Assembly: GCA_964652825.1 (NCBI GenBank)
Contig: CAZZCU010000028.1
Span: 1 to 28,872 of the forward strand
Source of the DNA: CAZZCU01 sp964652825
GTDB taxonomy: Bacteria; Bdellovibrionota_B; Oligoflexia; Oligoflexales; CAZZCU01
Direction of reading: 5' to 3'
DNA: 28,872 nt
Position numbers and translations under genes: made by a program. Shown piece after piece: positions 6,831-14,309 of the stretch. The notes under the pieces are model-generated. The model ran no database searches, was not told the origin of the DNA, and saw nothing but the letters and a program-made list of their open reading frames with translations. Positions within the stretch are counted from its first letter, which is position 1. Each line of letters begins with the position of its first letter.

Positions 6831-9245
6831 TTAACGCCAGATATCCAGATAATTGCTGCCGTTCTTTTGAATGCCCTCGATCAATTGCTGCCGATCAAAC
6901 AACGGCAACTTATTGATATCAGTCACAACGGCATCCATTTTTCCCCAGCTGTCGTCCACCGGTGCCCCCATGCGACGCTGTTGTGTCATGTGTATAATTC
7001 GGTCAGTACTAACATGATGATGGCCATTGGTAAGTATATAACGGGTGTCTCCCGTGGCGGCATCAACATAACTAACCGCTTCAACACGACGCTCGGGATT
7101 AAATTTAGCGAGCTTCTTCTGAATAGCGGCTTCGTAGACGCCGCCCCCAACTCCATTAGGACCTTTCCGCTCCTGCATAAAAATCGTCTTGTCCAAATCG
7201 ATCGTTCCCGGCTTGCCTTGCATGCTACCCGTTCCGGAAATACCGTGACCACTGTTCGGCTGGATCGCTGACTTCAAACCAGACACGGTTTCACTGCGCA
7301 GTGTCGCCAGCCCCGCCTGATCACGTATTGCTGGTCCGATGCTGAGATATTCTTGGCCAGCGAGTACGCGTCGCTCATTCAAAAAAGCCGTACTAATTTT
7401 TTTCTTGGCGGCACTCGCAGCTTCGGTGATTTTGCCGACCGGTACCGCGGCCTTTTGCGCCAAAGGTGACAAAAATCTGCCTGTACTGGCGCTCATTTTC
7501 GCGGCCGTTGCGCCAACTTTCGGTGCCATTTTCACAGCGGTGGCACCAACTTTTGGTGCTAGCGCCGCCGGAGCTACAAACATCGTACCGACATCAAATG
7601 CCATATTGCCGACAGCCTCACCGCGTTCGCCGGCGCTGTAATTTTTGTAGGTCATTTTTTCGCTCGCAACATCAGTACCGATCAAGGGTGCCGTGTTAAA
7701 CATCATCGAACCAACGGCCATCATGCCCGCTCGCGTGGTGGCAAGTTTACCAGAACCTAGGCCGGCACCACCTTCGGAAGTCGAACTCATCATATTGTCA
7801 GAGACCGTGTAAGCGCGCTTATACGCGTTATCATAATAATTGAGATAATCTTTTTTGATATTGCCGCCACTAATCGCCGCCGCATCCATTGGACCTTCTT
7901 TAAAAGAATTGACTACGTAACGACCGGTACCAACCGCCCCGTACTTAATGCCGGAACCGACAGCCTTGGCGCCAGTCCAGGCCGAGCCAGCGACGCCTTT
8001 GGCAGCACCAGCGGTAAATTTTGCGGCGCTAACCATACCACCACCAACGGATTTGGCTGCAGACGTAATGCTGCCGGTCACGCGACCGAACAAGCTTGGC
8101 TCGCTTGATGATGATTTCGGCGTACTGGCGCTCGGAGCAGGTTTCTTGCTGCTACTACTGCTCTTGCTGTCAGCAGTCAGGCTAAAACCACTCGAAACAC
8201 TGGTACTGGCGTAATAAGTATTCAAAGTGCGAGCACCGAGCGCCAGTGCCGAACTCCGGTAATTCTGATAAATACCGCGGAAGACGTTGTAAGTTTGCGG
8301 GAAAAAGTCGCGCATCACTTTGTGTGTATTGCGATGCGCTTCATTGGCGGCTTGCATATCACTGCCGCGAAACGCCGCGTCGGCTTCGGCACGATCATAG
8401 CGGTACCAGGTATTACAAACATAAGAATCGAACGACTCCGCCACCACTAAGTCGCGAAACACGGGTGCTTGCACGGCTTTTTCCTCGGGAGTTAACGTGG
8501 TCAGGCGAGCGATGATCTGACGATAGTCAGTAATGCCTGCACCTATGGAACGACGAATCTGCGCTTCGCTGCCTTCGCCAAAATAGTGAGCCAGCACCTC
8601 AGTGCCAATATAGCGATTGCTGAGAATATCTCGCATAAAACTGACCGCGAGTTTCTCGGCATCTTCCTGGAATTCCTCGGACTCATCGCCAAGCAGTGCC
8701 TGGCCTTGCCCGTTCACTTGAATAGCACCGACCGCCTCCGACAACAATTGTCCAAAGGCACGCACCAAACCATGCTGAATCGCACCCTCACTGCCTTCGA
8801 TGATGATGCTGAAACCATGCTGTTGACCGGGCGCGCTCACTCGGCGCTCGATACAACTGGTGAAATCATACGGAACACTGCTGGCTTCATTACGCAGGCA
8901 GCGTTCCTTGGGTGAAGCAACTACTTCAATGGTGCCGTTGAGATCATGAAACATCGCCTGAAACTCCGGCGGTACAGCCGAGACCGCCAGCTGAACGTTC
9001 TCGATCAGACCTTCCATACGACCGGCAAGACTCTGCTCCACATTGATGCGCAGCGGAATAAGTGTTGCTTCTTGAAAGCTCTCGCCATCCAGGGCGTTCG
9101 CCGAACAAATATTCATGCGGGCATTGCTGTTGCGCGCGAAGTTATCCAGGGTCGCCAGGTCTGAACCGTTCTTAAGCGGCTTACAACCAAACGAATTCGC
9201 TGCGAGGCCGAGAAGTACCATCTTGAAAGCAAAAAACTGGCGCAT
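6831..9245 (-). CDS. Large lipoprotein with toxin-like layout and ParB-like C-terminal domain
   Basis: The product has 804 residues. ATG 9245 follows TGGAG by five bases, and the signal peptide ends SFGC (Cys21). Residues about 30-340 form a Cys-containing globular domain I do not recognise. A Ser/Lys/Pro linker (about 357-384) leads to a Gly/Ala-rich stretch of small-residue helices (about 390-460), then a segment ERGEAVGNMAFDVG (about 535-550) reminiscent of pre-toxin regions of polymorphic toxins. The last 120 residues hold a ParB/sulfiredoxin-like pattern: YILTNGHHHVSTDR with His742-744. This order (anchor, linker, pre-toxin, small C-terminal domain) resembles secreted toxins or effectors; nuclease activity is a guess. 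No small immunity-like gene lies directly after its stop. Confidence 0.6.
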   Translation of the reverse strand: MRQFFAFKMVLLGLAANSFGCKPLKNGSDLATLDNFARNSNARMNICSANALDGESFQEATLIPLRINVEQSLAGRMEGLIENVQLAVSAVPPEFQAMFHDLNGTIEVVASPKERCLRNEASSVPYDFTSCIERRVSAPGQQHGFSIIIEGSEGAIQHGLVRAFGQLLSEAVGAIQVNGQGQALLGDESEEFQEDAEKLAVSFMRDILSNRYIGTEVLAHYFGEGSEAQIRRSIGAGITDYRQIIARLTTLTPEEKAVQAPVFRDLVVAESFDSYVCNTWYRYDRAEADAAFRGSDMQAANEAHRNTHKVMRDFFPQTYNVFRGIYQNYRSSALALGARTLNTYYASTSVSSGFSLTADSKSSSSSKKPAPSASTPKSSSSEPSLFGRVTGSITSAAKSVGGGMVSAAKFTAGAAKGVAGSAWTGAKAVGSGIKYGAVGTGRYVVNSFKEGPMDAAAISGGNIKKDYLNYYDNAYKRAYTVSDNMMSSTSEGGAGLGSGKLATTRAGMMAVGSMMFNTAPLIGTDVASEKMTYKNYSAGERGEAVGNMAFDVGTMFVAPAALAPKVGATAVKMAPKVGATAAKMSASTGRFLSPLAQKAAVPVGKITEAASAAKKKISTAFLNERRVLAGQEYLSIGPAIRDQAGLATLRSETVSGLKSAIQPNSGHGISGTGSMQGKPGTIDLDKTIFMQERKGPNGVGGGVYEAAIQKKLAKFNPERRVEAVSYVDAATGDTRYILTNGHHHVSTDRIIHMTQQRRMGAPVDDSWGKMDAVVTDINKLPLFDRQQLIEGIQKNGSNYLDIWR
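7494..7559 (-). repeat. Tandem 33-bp repeat inside the large lipoprotein gene
   Basis: Two imperfect 33-bp units (7494-7526 and 7527-7559) encode the 11-residue repeat APKVGATA(V/A)KM. They lie in the Ala-rich segment before the C-terminal domain and preserve the frame. Confidence 0.7.
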
Positions 9246-9489
9246 ATAATCTCCATTTTTCCAGGACAAGCCGACGCTAACCTGACGCAATTTTTATCGG
9301 CGGCTTGAGTGAATTAATTAAGGGATTTTTATAAACAAGATAAAAAACAAGTAAATTCAAATAGTTATAATGATAAATTTGTCGGTGTTTTTTACTCTGA
9401 TGTGCGAGCTCAGGTCCGCGGGTGACGCAGCCTGGTTTTTTTGATAGACCAGCCGTTCCTTTGATATTTCATGAGGTAGCGGTTTCGTT
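9246..9489. promoter_or_regulatory. AT-rich divergent promoter region
   Basis: This 244-bp gap separates the minus-strand large lipoprotein from the plus-strand lipoprotein at 9490, so both promoters should lie here. About 100 bases (9290-9390) are strongly AT-rich. TATAAT at 9366-9371 is a candidate plus-strand -10 element, but no good -35 hexamer accompanies it. I see no gene, hairpin or repeat. Confidence 0.45.
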
Positions 9490-10866
9490 ATGCCGAGGCG
9501 GAAACACATTTTCGGTATCCTAGCGGTGATAGTCGTAAGTCTGAACGCCTGCCGCACGACTGACCGCAATCCGGAAACACGCAAGACGGAATTTTCTCCG
9601 GAAGGGATTCCGATTAACTGGGGCAGCCTCAATCCGATGGTCGCCCGACCTACCACTGCCGAAGACAAAGCCGCCAACGCCGCGGCCAGGCGCTTGAATG
9701 AAGCTGCGCGCTTAAAAGATCTTTTGATCGGTCTACCAGCAAACGCCATGGTGGTGGATGGTATCGTCTCCATTCCCACCAAGCTGATCGATCTCGACGC
9801 CAAGACGGCGACAGCACAAAAAAGTGCGAACATCGGTTGGAGTGACTGGCCCGAAGGCGCAAGCGATGTGCCATTGGCATTCACACTGGCACAAGTCAAA
9901 ACCGCGACCACGGACGCACGCCTGCTCGTCATTGAACCAGCGACGACCATGATCGAAAGCCTGTATCAGGGTACACCGCCAACCATTTGGGCGGAGCTTT
10001 CCGATGACAATGACCAACGCACCAAAATTGCTTTGGTCAAAGACGACACCCGTGGCGTCTATCGTGCCGTCATCGCCATCAATGGATTACTGGCGGGTTT
10101 AACCGCTTCGGCCGCCTACCCAGCGTATGTGACACAAGGGACCTCACCTTGGTTGGCGGCATTAGCCGAGCATTGGGCGTGGCCGCGTGTCAAAATTCGT
10201 TTTCATCTCGAAGATACGCCAACGGATAGTCGCTACTGGCCGATACTGTTTCGTTTTCCGACGCAAAAGCGCGAACAAGCCCAAACGTCGCTGCCCACGG
10301 CTGATAGTAAATTTGCTGATGGTCGCGATATCAGTCTAGCGCCTTATACCCACAAAACCGAAACCACAACCTATGAGATGTTGCACAAATGGTACGCTGA
10401 GCAGGCAAGTGCCGATAACATCGAGTTCGTTGACGGCGCTTTTGTCAGGAAAACTTTGGTCGGCAAAACCCAGATTCTTTATCCTTGTTTTGCCCCATCA
10501 ACACCGGCAGCGGCACCGCAGTGGAGTGTCCCTGCCGAAAGCGGCTGGTACGGTGTCGGACGCGCCATTGCAGGTCAGAACAAAGCCAACCAACCAACTG
10601 CCGAAACCATCATTAATAGTCTCGAAGATACCGGTATCTTTGCCGGTTGGGGAACGCGCGCGCCATATCCCTTCAGTGGCGCCGCGCCGTACGATGCCAA
10701 AGATATTGTCAGTTTTCGCATATTGAGGCCGGACGAAGTGTATACGATTGGCGCGCCGCATTTTCGCTGGTACGCAATCGACGCGACGCGCAAGGTCTGC
10801 CATGTGCTGTGGAAACACCTCGGCTGCGATTTAGCCAGCGATCGTGATCTGCGTTGCCAAAACTAG
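9490..10866 (+). CDS. Lipoprotein of unknown function
   Basis: The product has 458 residues, with a signal peptide ending SLNAC (Cys21 lipidated), followed by an acidic/Ala-rich helical stretch (about residues 50-75). I do not recognise the body. It is rich in Trp and Tyr, with motifs such as WAWPRVKIRFHL and TEDTGIFAGWG-like turns, suggesting a compact beta-rich periplasmic domain. Four cysteines lie in the last 130 residues, three of them near the end (CHVLWKHLGC and a final C), probably disulfide-bonded. GAGG upstream of ATG 9490 is rather distant (about 14 bases). The gene converges on sodB with only 21 bases between stops, where a 13-bp palindrome (10862-10874) overlaps its stop codon. 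Confidence 0.7.
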   Translation: MPRRKHIFGILAVIVVSLNACRTTDRNPETRKTEFSPEGIPINWGSLNPMVARPTTAEDKAANAAARRLNEAARLKDLLIGLPANAMVVDGIVSIPTKLIDLDAKTATAQKSANIGWSDWPEGASDVPLAFTLAQVKTATTDARLLVIEPATTMIESLYQGTPPTIWAELSDDNDQRTKIALVKDDTRGVYRAVIAINGLLAGLTASAAYPAYVTQGTSPWLAALAEHWAWPRVKIRFHLEDTPTDSRYWPILFRFPTQKREQAQTSLPTADSKFADGRDISLAPYTHKTETTTYEMLHKWYAEQASADNIEFVDGAFVRKTLVGKTQILYPCFAPSTPAAAPQWSVPAESGWYGVGRAIAGQNKANQPTAETIINSLEDTGIFAGWGTRAPYPFSGAAPYDAKDIVSFRILRPDEVYTIGAPHFRWYAIDATRKVCHVLWKHLGCDLASDRDLRCQN

Positions 10867-10887
10867 ACTCTAGTCCAACCTGGAATC

Positions 10888-11541
10888 TCACATAACAGGC
10901 ATCGGCTCCGAACGTGCGCCGGAGCGGTCCGTGCGAGCCCCATTTTGCCGCACCGTGCGGCCTTTGATCAGCATGTCATTCACAAAATCCCAGTTCACTA
11001 GTTCCCAAAAGTTATTCAGATACGATTTTCGATCATGGCGATAATCAATGTAGTATGCATGCTCCCACACATCACAGGTCAGGATCGGCTGCAGATCGTA
11101 AGCAACGGGATTATCCGCGTCCTTGCCGGAGAGAATTTTCAAATCACCGGTTTCGCCAGCAATCAGCCACACCCAACCCGAGCCGAACAGCTCTACGCCT
11201 TCTTGAATAAATTTTTTCTTAAACGACTCGTAGGAACCAAAGGTCTCATCGATGCATTCAGCAACTTCGCCATCAGGACCTTGCGATGTCTCTGGTGTGA
11301 GGCATAGCCAAAAGAAATTATGATTCCATATTTGAGCGGCGTTATTGTAGATCTTGTCTTTCGATAAACGTACGATGGTCTCCAAATCAACTTTCTCATA
11401 CTCCGTTCCTTTAATCAGTTCATTCAGCTTCTTCACATATCCCTGGTGATGCTTCAGGTAATGGGTCTCAATGGTATCGCGAGACATCAATGGCTCTAGG
11501 GCGTCCATGCTGTACGGCAATTTCATCAGTTCAAAAGTCAT
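10888..11541 (-). CDS. sodB: Iron superoxide dismutase with a C-terminal extension
   Basis: The 217-residue product closely follows E. coli SodB throughout the family core. Metal ligands are His27, His74, Asp157 and His161 (motifs HYLKHH, WNHNFFW, DVWEHAYYIDYR). Gln70, two residues before the WNH motif, is at the position typical of Fe enzymes. It dismutes superoxide to oxygen and hydrogen peroxide in the cytoplasm; no signal peptide is present. TAGGAGG lies a few bases before ATG 11541. The family normally ends near residue 193; here about 24 extra Arg/Pro-rich residues follow, encoded by two GC-rich dyads (10905-10925 and 10947-10961). The extension may be neutral read-on after loss of an older stop. 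Confidence 0.97.
   Translation of the reverse strand: MTFELMKLPYSMDALEPLMSRDTIETHYLKHHQGYVKKLNELIKGTEYEKVDLETIVRLSKDKIYNNAAQIWNHNFFWLCLTPETSQGPDGEVAECIDETFGSYESFKKKFIQEGVELFGSGWVWLIAGETGDLKILSGKDADNPVAYDLQPILTCDVWEHAYYIDYRHDRKSYLNNFWELVNWDFVNDMLIKGRTVRQNGARTDRSGARSEPMPVM
10905..10961 (-). repeat. Two GC-rich dyads within the 3' end of sodB
   Basis: GCTCCG (10905-10910) pairs with CGGAGC (10920-10925) across a nine-base loop. GCCGCAC (10947-10953) pairs with GTGCGGC (10955-10961) around a single base. Both lie exactly in the part encoding the extra C-terminal residues of SodB. No T-tract follows on either strand. Confidence 0.65.
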
Positions 11542-11684
11542 GCAAAAACCTCCTACATTCGTGGCACTACTGCATCCGACGACTAAGCATAATGCATTCC
11601 AATTACGCTAAAAAATGCATCGGTAAAGGATTTGTCTTGGTACTGGCATAAATTTCGCAGTTTTTTTATGTGAAGGGAGCCTGT
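11542..11684. promoter_or_regulatory. Divergent intergenic region between sodB and a small gene
   Basis: This 143-bp region must hold the sodB promoter and that of the plus-strand gene at 11685. It contains the perfect palindrome AATGCATT (11591-11598) and a second ATGCAT (11615-11620), which could be operator half-sites. On the minus strand TATGCT near 11590 is a possible -10. None of this is strong. Confidence 0.3.
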
Positions 11685-12026
11685 ATGCCTCGTCATCCGC
11701 AACACTACGATCATCATAAGTACTATAATTTTGATCCGCTGGATCGCGAGTATCGCTTTGATGACAAGAACCGCCGTTCCCGCAACTACCACTTCTTACG
11801 TGATAATGAAGAAGAAGATTATCGTCACTACGACGACTACCGGCGTCGCCGCAATAATGAAACCGCTTATGCATGGGATCCAGGACAGGCGGCGGCCAGC
11901 GAATACACTTTATACAACTATAATGACCGGTATGAAGAACAGGTGAATCCACGCGGTTTTCGCGGTCACGGCCCCAAAGGACGACAAGCGTCTAATCCGT
12001 TCGTACCAGCACCAGCAGCTTTATAG
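11685..12026 (+). CDS. Small Tyr/Arg/Asp-rich protein with a GFRGHGPKG motif
   Basis: The product has 113 residues with no signal peptide or membrane segment. It is unusually rich in Tyr, Arg, Asp, Asn and His; the first 60 residues are nearly all polar or aromatic, suggesting a disordered protein. Near the end is RGFRGHGPKGRQ, which resembles the 'RGRGPKGY' stretch that precedes BON domains in some stress-related proteins; no BON domain follows here. AAGGGAG five bases before ATG 11685 fixes the start over GTG 11670. The stop region overlaps the stop of the converging barrel gene by six bases. The function is unknown; divergence from sodB hints at stress-related expression only weakly. Confidence 0.65.
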   Translation: MPRHPQHYDHHKYYNFDPLDREYRFDDKNRRSRNYHFLRDNEEEDYRHYDDYRRRRNNETAYAWDPGQAAASEYTLYNYNDRYEEQVNPRGFRGHGPKGRQASNPFVPAPAAL

Positions 12027-13202
12027 CCAAAGATGAATCTGAGCGGTGAGATCCAAAGCATGTGTCGAGGCACCGGCGGCATCCACCCGGGTCGTATTAT
12101 ACACGTCGGTACGTAGTTCCAGTCGCTGAAAAGGAAAAAACTGTAACCCTGGACCAACGCGATAAGTATATGGATCCAGACTGGCATCCGGCTTTACGTA
12201 CTCCAAGGTCACCAGTCCAAACAGCCCCCGCCGGAACAACAAATGGTTCTGCATGAAAACATATTGTGAGCTGGCAATCGCATCATTGGCTTTAATTTTT
12301 TTGACAGCTTCGCCAATCTCCAGCATGAGACTATTACCTTTGCCCATACCAATGCGCGTCTGTGCGGAATACATCGTCGTTCCCACATATTCCGAAGCCG
12401 AAGTTAAAAATGAACCGCCAACGCGTGCTGTCTCGCTAACGTTGAATTCCAGTTGCGTAGTCACACCTTTCTGCCGCAATTTATCGTCTTGAACCAGGTT
12501 GCCAACGAAGGGCTGAAAGCCAAGCTCAAAGGTTTTGTTGAAATAATGCAGCAGGACGCCATGCGTTTGATCGTTTTGCGTCAAACCGGTCACCGTGCGG
12601 CTAAAAGCTGTATGATCCGGCACACGGATGCCGAAAACCTTATCCATCAAACCGGCATAGATACCCAGTTCTTTGGTAACGCGAAAACCTACATAATGCT
12701 CACGCGAACGATACACCTCCATATCATCACCTTGCGGCGTATTCTGGAAGGCCAACGGCACTGGCGCATACGCGATTTGCCCCACAAGGACCAAGCGATC
12801 ACGCGGGAAAAACTTCGCCACTAACGCCGCGCTCACATCCATATGAAGGTAATGATCCTTGGCGTTATCCTCGCCGTAGTTGCGTTGCATATACATACCG
12901 CGATAATCAAATGACGGACGAAGCCACTCCGGCTCCTCGGCGCCATACAGGAAGTTGGCGGTGTCGGCGAGTTGATCCTCTTTGACCTTGCGTTTTGAGA
13001 GCAAACGATCAGCAATCGCGGTCGCACCCACCACTCGACCGTAATCGGTCAAGGGACCATTGCCATAAGGATTGTAGTGACAGCTTAAACAGGACTGATA
13101 GCCGAAGCTGATATAATTTGGGTAAGCCTGAACATCGCCAGCATTCCCCAGAAGATAAAATAGCAATACCGAGCTGGCTATCGACCGTAACAATAAACTC
13201 AC
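12021..13202 (-). CDS. Outer-membrane barrel-like protein with an N-terminal CxxCH haem motif
   Basis: The product has 393 residues, starting at GTG 13202 with TGGAG five bases upstream; longer starts would overlap the preceding gene heavily. The signal peptide ends VQA. The mature protein opens with GYQSCLSCHYNPYGNG (Cys38, Cys41, His42), a c-type haem attachment motif, then DYGR. The remainder from about residue 100 is beta-rich with alternating hydrophobics and many aromatics and ends in HLWL, consistent with a barrel. Known c-type attachment requires the Ccm or Ccs machinery, not present here. It is the last gene of the YceI-cytochrome-barrel operon, 10 bp after the cytochrome gene. A haem placed at the periplasmic mouth of a barrel suggests electron transfer to or through the outer membrane (inference). 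Confidence 0.75.
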   Translation of the reverse strand: MSLLLRSIASSVLLFYLLGNAGDVQAYPNYISFGYQSCLSCHYNPYGNGPLTDYGRVVGATAIADRLLSKRKVKEDQLADTANFLYGAEEPEWLRPSFDYRGMYMQRNYGEDNAKDHYLHMDVSAALVAKFFPRDRLVLVGQIAYAPVPLAFQNTPQGDDMEVYRSREHYVGFRVTKELGIYAGLMDKVFGIRVPDHTAFSRTVTGLTQNDQTHGVLLHYFNKTFELGFQPFVGNLVQDDKLRQKGVTTQLEFNVSETARVGGSFLTSASEYVGTTMYSAQTRIGMGKGNSLMLEIGEAVKKIKANDAIASSQYVFMQNHLLFRRGLFGLVTLEYVKPDASLDPYTYRVGPGLQFFPFQRLELRTDVYNTTRVDAAGASTHALDLTAQIHLWL

Positions 13203-13212
13203 AAACGCTCCA

Positions 13213-13614
13213 CTACATCTGCTCGATCCATTGATAGATCGCCTGATATTCATTCTCCGGCAAAGCACTGCCGCCTTGTGGCATGGTTCCACCTTCATTG
13301 ATCAGCTGTTTGATCAACTCCGATTCCATGGGCAGTCCTGGCTTGACACGAATGGTATCGGCATTGACCCAGTCGGCATCGGTCTTGTAACCACTCCAGG
13401 CGTGACAGCTAAAGCACCTTGCCTGCAAGACCGCGACGGCCGCGCATCGGCGAGCATCCGCCTCGCTGCTGCAATCGCCGGCCGGCTTTTTACCGCCACC
13501 AAGATATTCATCACCAGAATTGGAATTAAAATCCTGACCACAGCCCCAGATAATAACGACGGCCAGTAGTGACACGAGAAAGAACAACCAATGCCGCAAT
13601 TTAATTTTTATCAT
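13213..13614 (-). CDS. c-type cytochrome lipoprotein
   Basis: The product has 133 residues, with a signal peptide ending IIWGC (Cys25 lipidated) and a flexible Gly/Asn linker. A small cytochrome c domain follows, with ARCFSCH (Cys67, Cys70, His71) and a candidate distal ligand Met111 in GGTMPQGG; Cys48 and Cys57 could form a disulfide. The final helix EYQAIYQWIEQM matches the C-terminal helix of class I cytochromes. It would carry electrons in the periplasm while anchored to a membrane. ATG 13614 overlaps the end of the YceI gene by 14 bases, so translation is coupled; the barrel gene follows 10 bp later. Confidence 0.85.
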   Translation of the reverse strand: MIKIKLRHWLFFLVSLLAVVIIWGCGQDFNSNSGDEYLGGGKKPAGDCSSEADARRCAAVAVLQARCFSCHAWSGYKTDADWVNADTIRVKPGLPMESELIKQLINEGGTMPQGGSALPENEYQAIYQWIEQM

Positions 13615-14119
13615 AGGGGATAGTCGCAATCACTTCGATGGTGTCTTCGACACCAACACCTTTGTAGCTAACATCATTAATTTTGAAATCCGGTAAGTGC
13701 AACTGAAACGTTGCTTCGGCCAGACCATCGCCAACATCCTTATACTTAAATTCCACGGCTTTGGTGCTATTCATCACCACCAGCGTGGCTTTCCCCGAGC
13801 CATTTTCGGCCTGAATGTTTTTGGCGATGATATGCGGGTACTGCTTGAATTTGAGTTTTTCGCGCAGATGTTTATCACGAAGACTGATGCCGGTCACCAA
13901 GGTGGCGACCGGAACTTTGATTTCCTTGGCGACGTACTTATTCCCCTTTTTCGCACCCTTGCCCAGTACCTTGGCGGTCTTCGCCTCGAACGAGCCGACG
14001 GGATATAATGGCACCTTCACCACAATGCCAGGAACGGCTAACGCCATGGCCGGATAAACACCGACACTTAACGCCAAAGTCAACAAACAATTCAGATATT
14101 GCTTCATAATAGCATTCAT
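13601..14119 (-). CDS. YceI-family periplasmic protein
   Basis: The product has 172 residues with a signal peptide (cleavage near AMA or ALA). The body has the YceI lipocalin-like pattern: VGSFEAKTAKVLGKG near the start, then VATLVTGISLRDKHLREKL and YPHIIAK, with a final strand TIEVIATIPY. YceI proteins bind long-chain isoprenoid or amphiphilic molecules, and some bind polyprenyl quinone-like ligands. Here the gene starts an operon with a cytochrome lipoprotein (14-base overlap) and a haem-motif barrel, so a ligand acting as electron carrier is an attractive idea, unproven. ATG 14119 is preferred (AAGGA 11 bases upstream); ATG 14131 and 14107 are alternatives. Confidence 0.85.
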   Translation of the reverse strand: MNAIMKQYLNCLLTLALSVGVYPAMALAVPGIVVKVPLYPVGSFEAKTAKVLGKGAKKGNKYVAKEIKVPVATLVTGISLRDKHLREKLKFKQYPHIIAKNIQAENGSGKATLVVMNSTKAVEFKYKDVGDGLAEATFQLHLPDFKINDVSYKGVGVEDTIEVIATIPYDKN

Positions 14120-14237
14120 ACTCGCACGCATCCTTGCATCTTCGCGTTCATGGAGAAACGCCGGTAGTATCGAAAGAAATCATGCTAGTTTTTTATCAAT
14201 ATTTAATGAAAAAGTTAAGCTATATGCTCGAAATGTT

Positions 14238-14274
14238 CGCCAACATGGCGGCTAGCAGCGATTATTGCTAGAAT
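14238..14274 (+). promoter_or_regulatory. Two adjacent dyads over a candidate extended -10 promoter
   Basis: CGCCA-ACA-TGGCG (14238-14250) is followed directly by CTAGCA (14252-14257) and its inverse TGCTAG (14266-14271). The second dyad overlaps TGC-TAGAAT (14266-14274), an extended -10 element 36 bases before the TTG start at 14310. No good -35 is visible, which fits an extended -10 promoter. The dyads are candidate operators for this gene or for the divergent YceI operon. Confidence 0.4.
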
Positions 14275-14309
14275 AGTCTCATTCACCATCATGCTTGAGA
14301 GGCAGTAGG

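Noticed and set aside
6547..6834. Reading frame overlapping the end of the thioredoxin-like gene
   Set aside because: Its protein has no thioredoxin-like or other family features and no SD; it is probably a chance open frame.
7339..9164. Several plus-strand open frames opposite the large lipoprotein gene
   Set aside because: They are short, lack SD sequences, and lie within a continuous minus-strand gene with a clear signal peptide.
12253..12824. Plus-strand open frames within the barrel gene
   Set aside because: The minus-strand frame has a good start, a signal peptide and a CxxCH motif; the opposite frames show none of these.
13202..13298. Longer start for the haem-motif barrel gene
   Set aside because: It would overlap the cytochrome gene by 86 bases and bury the signal peptide; GTG 13202 has a well-spaced TGGAG.
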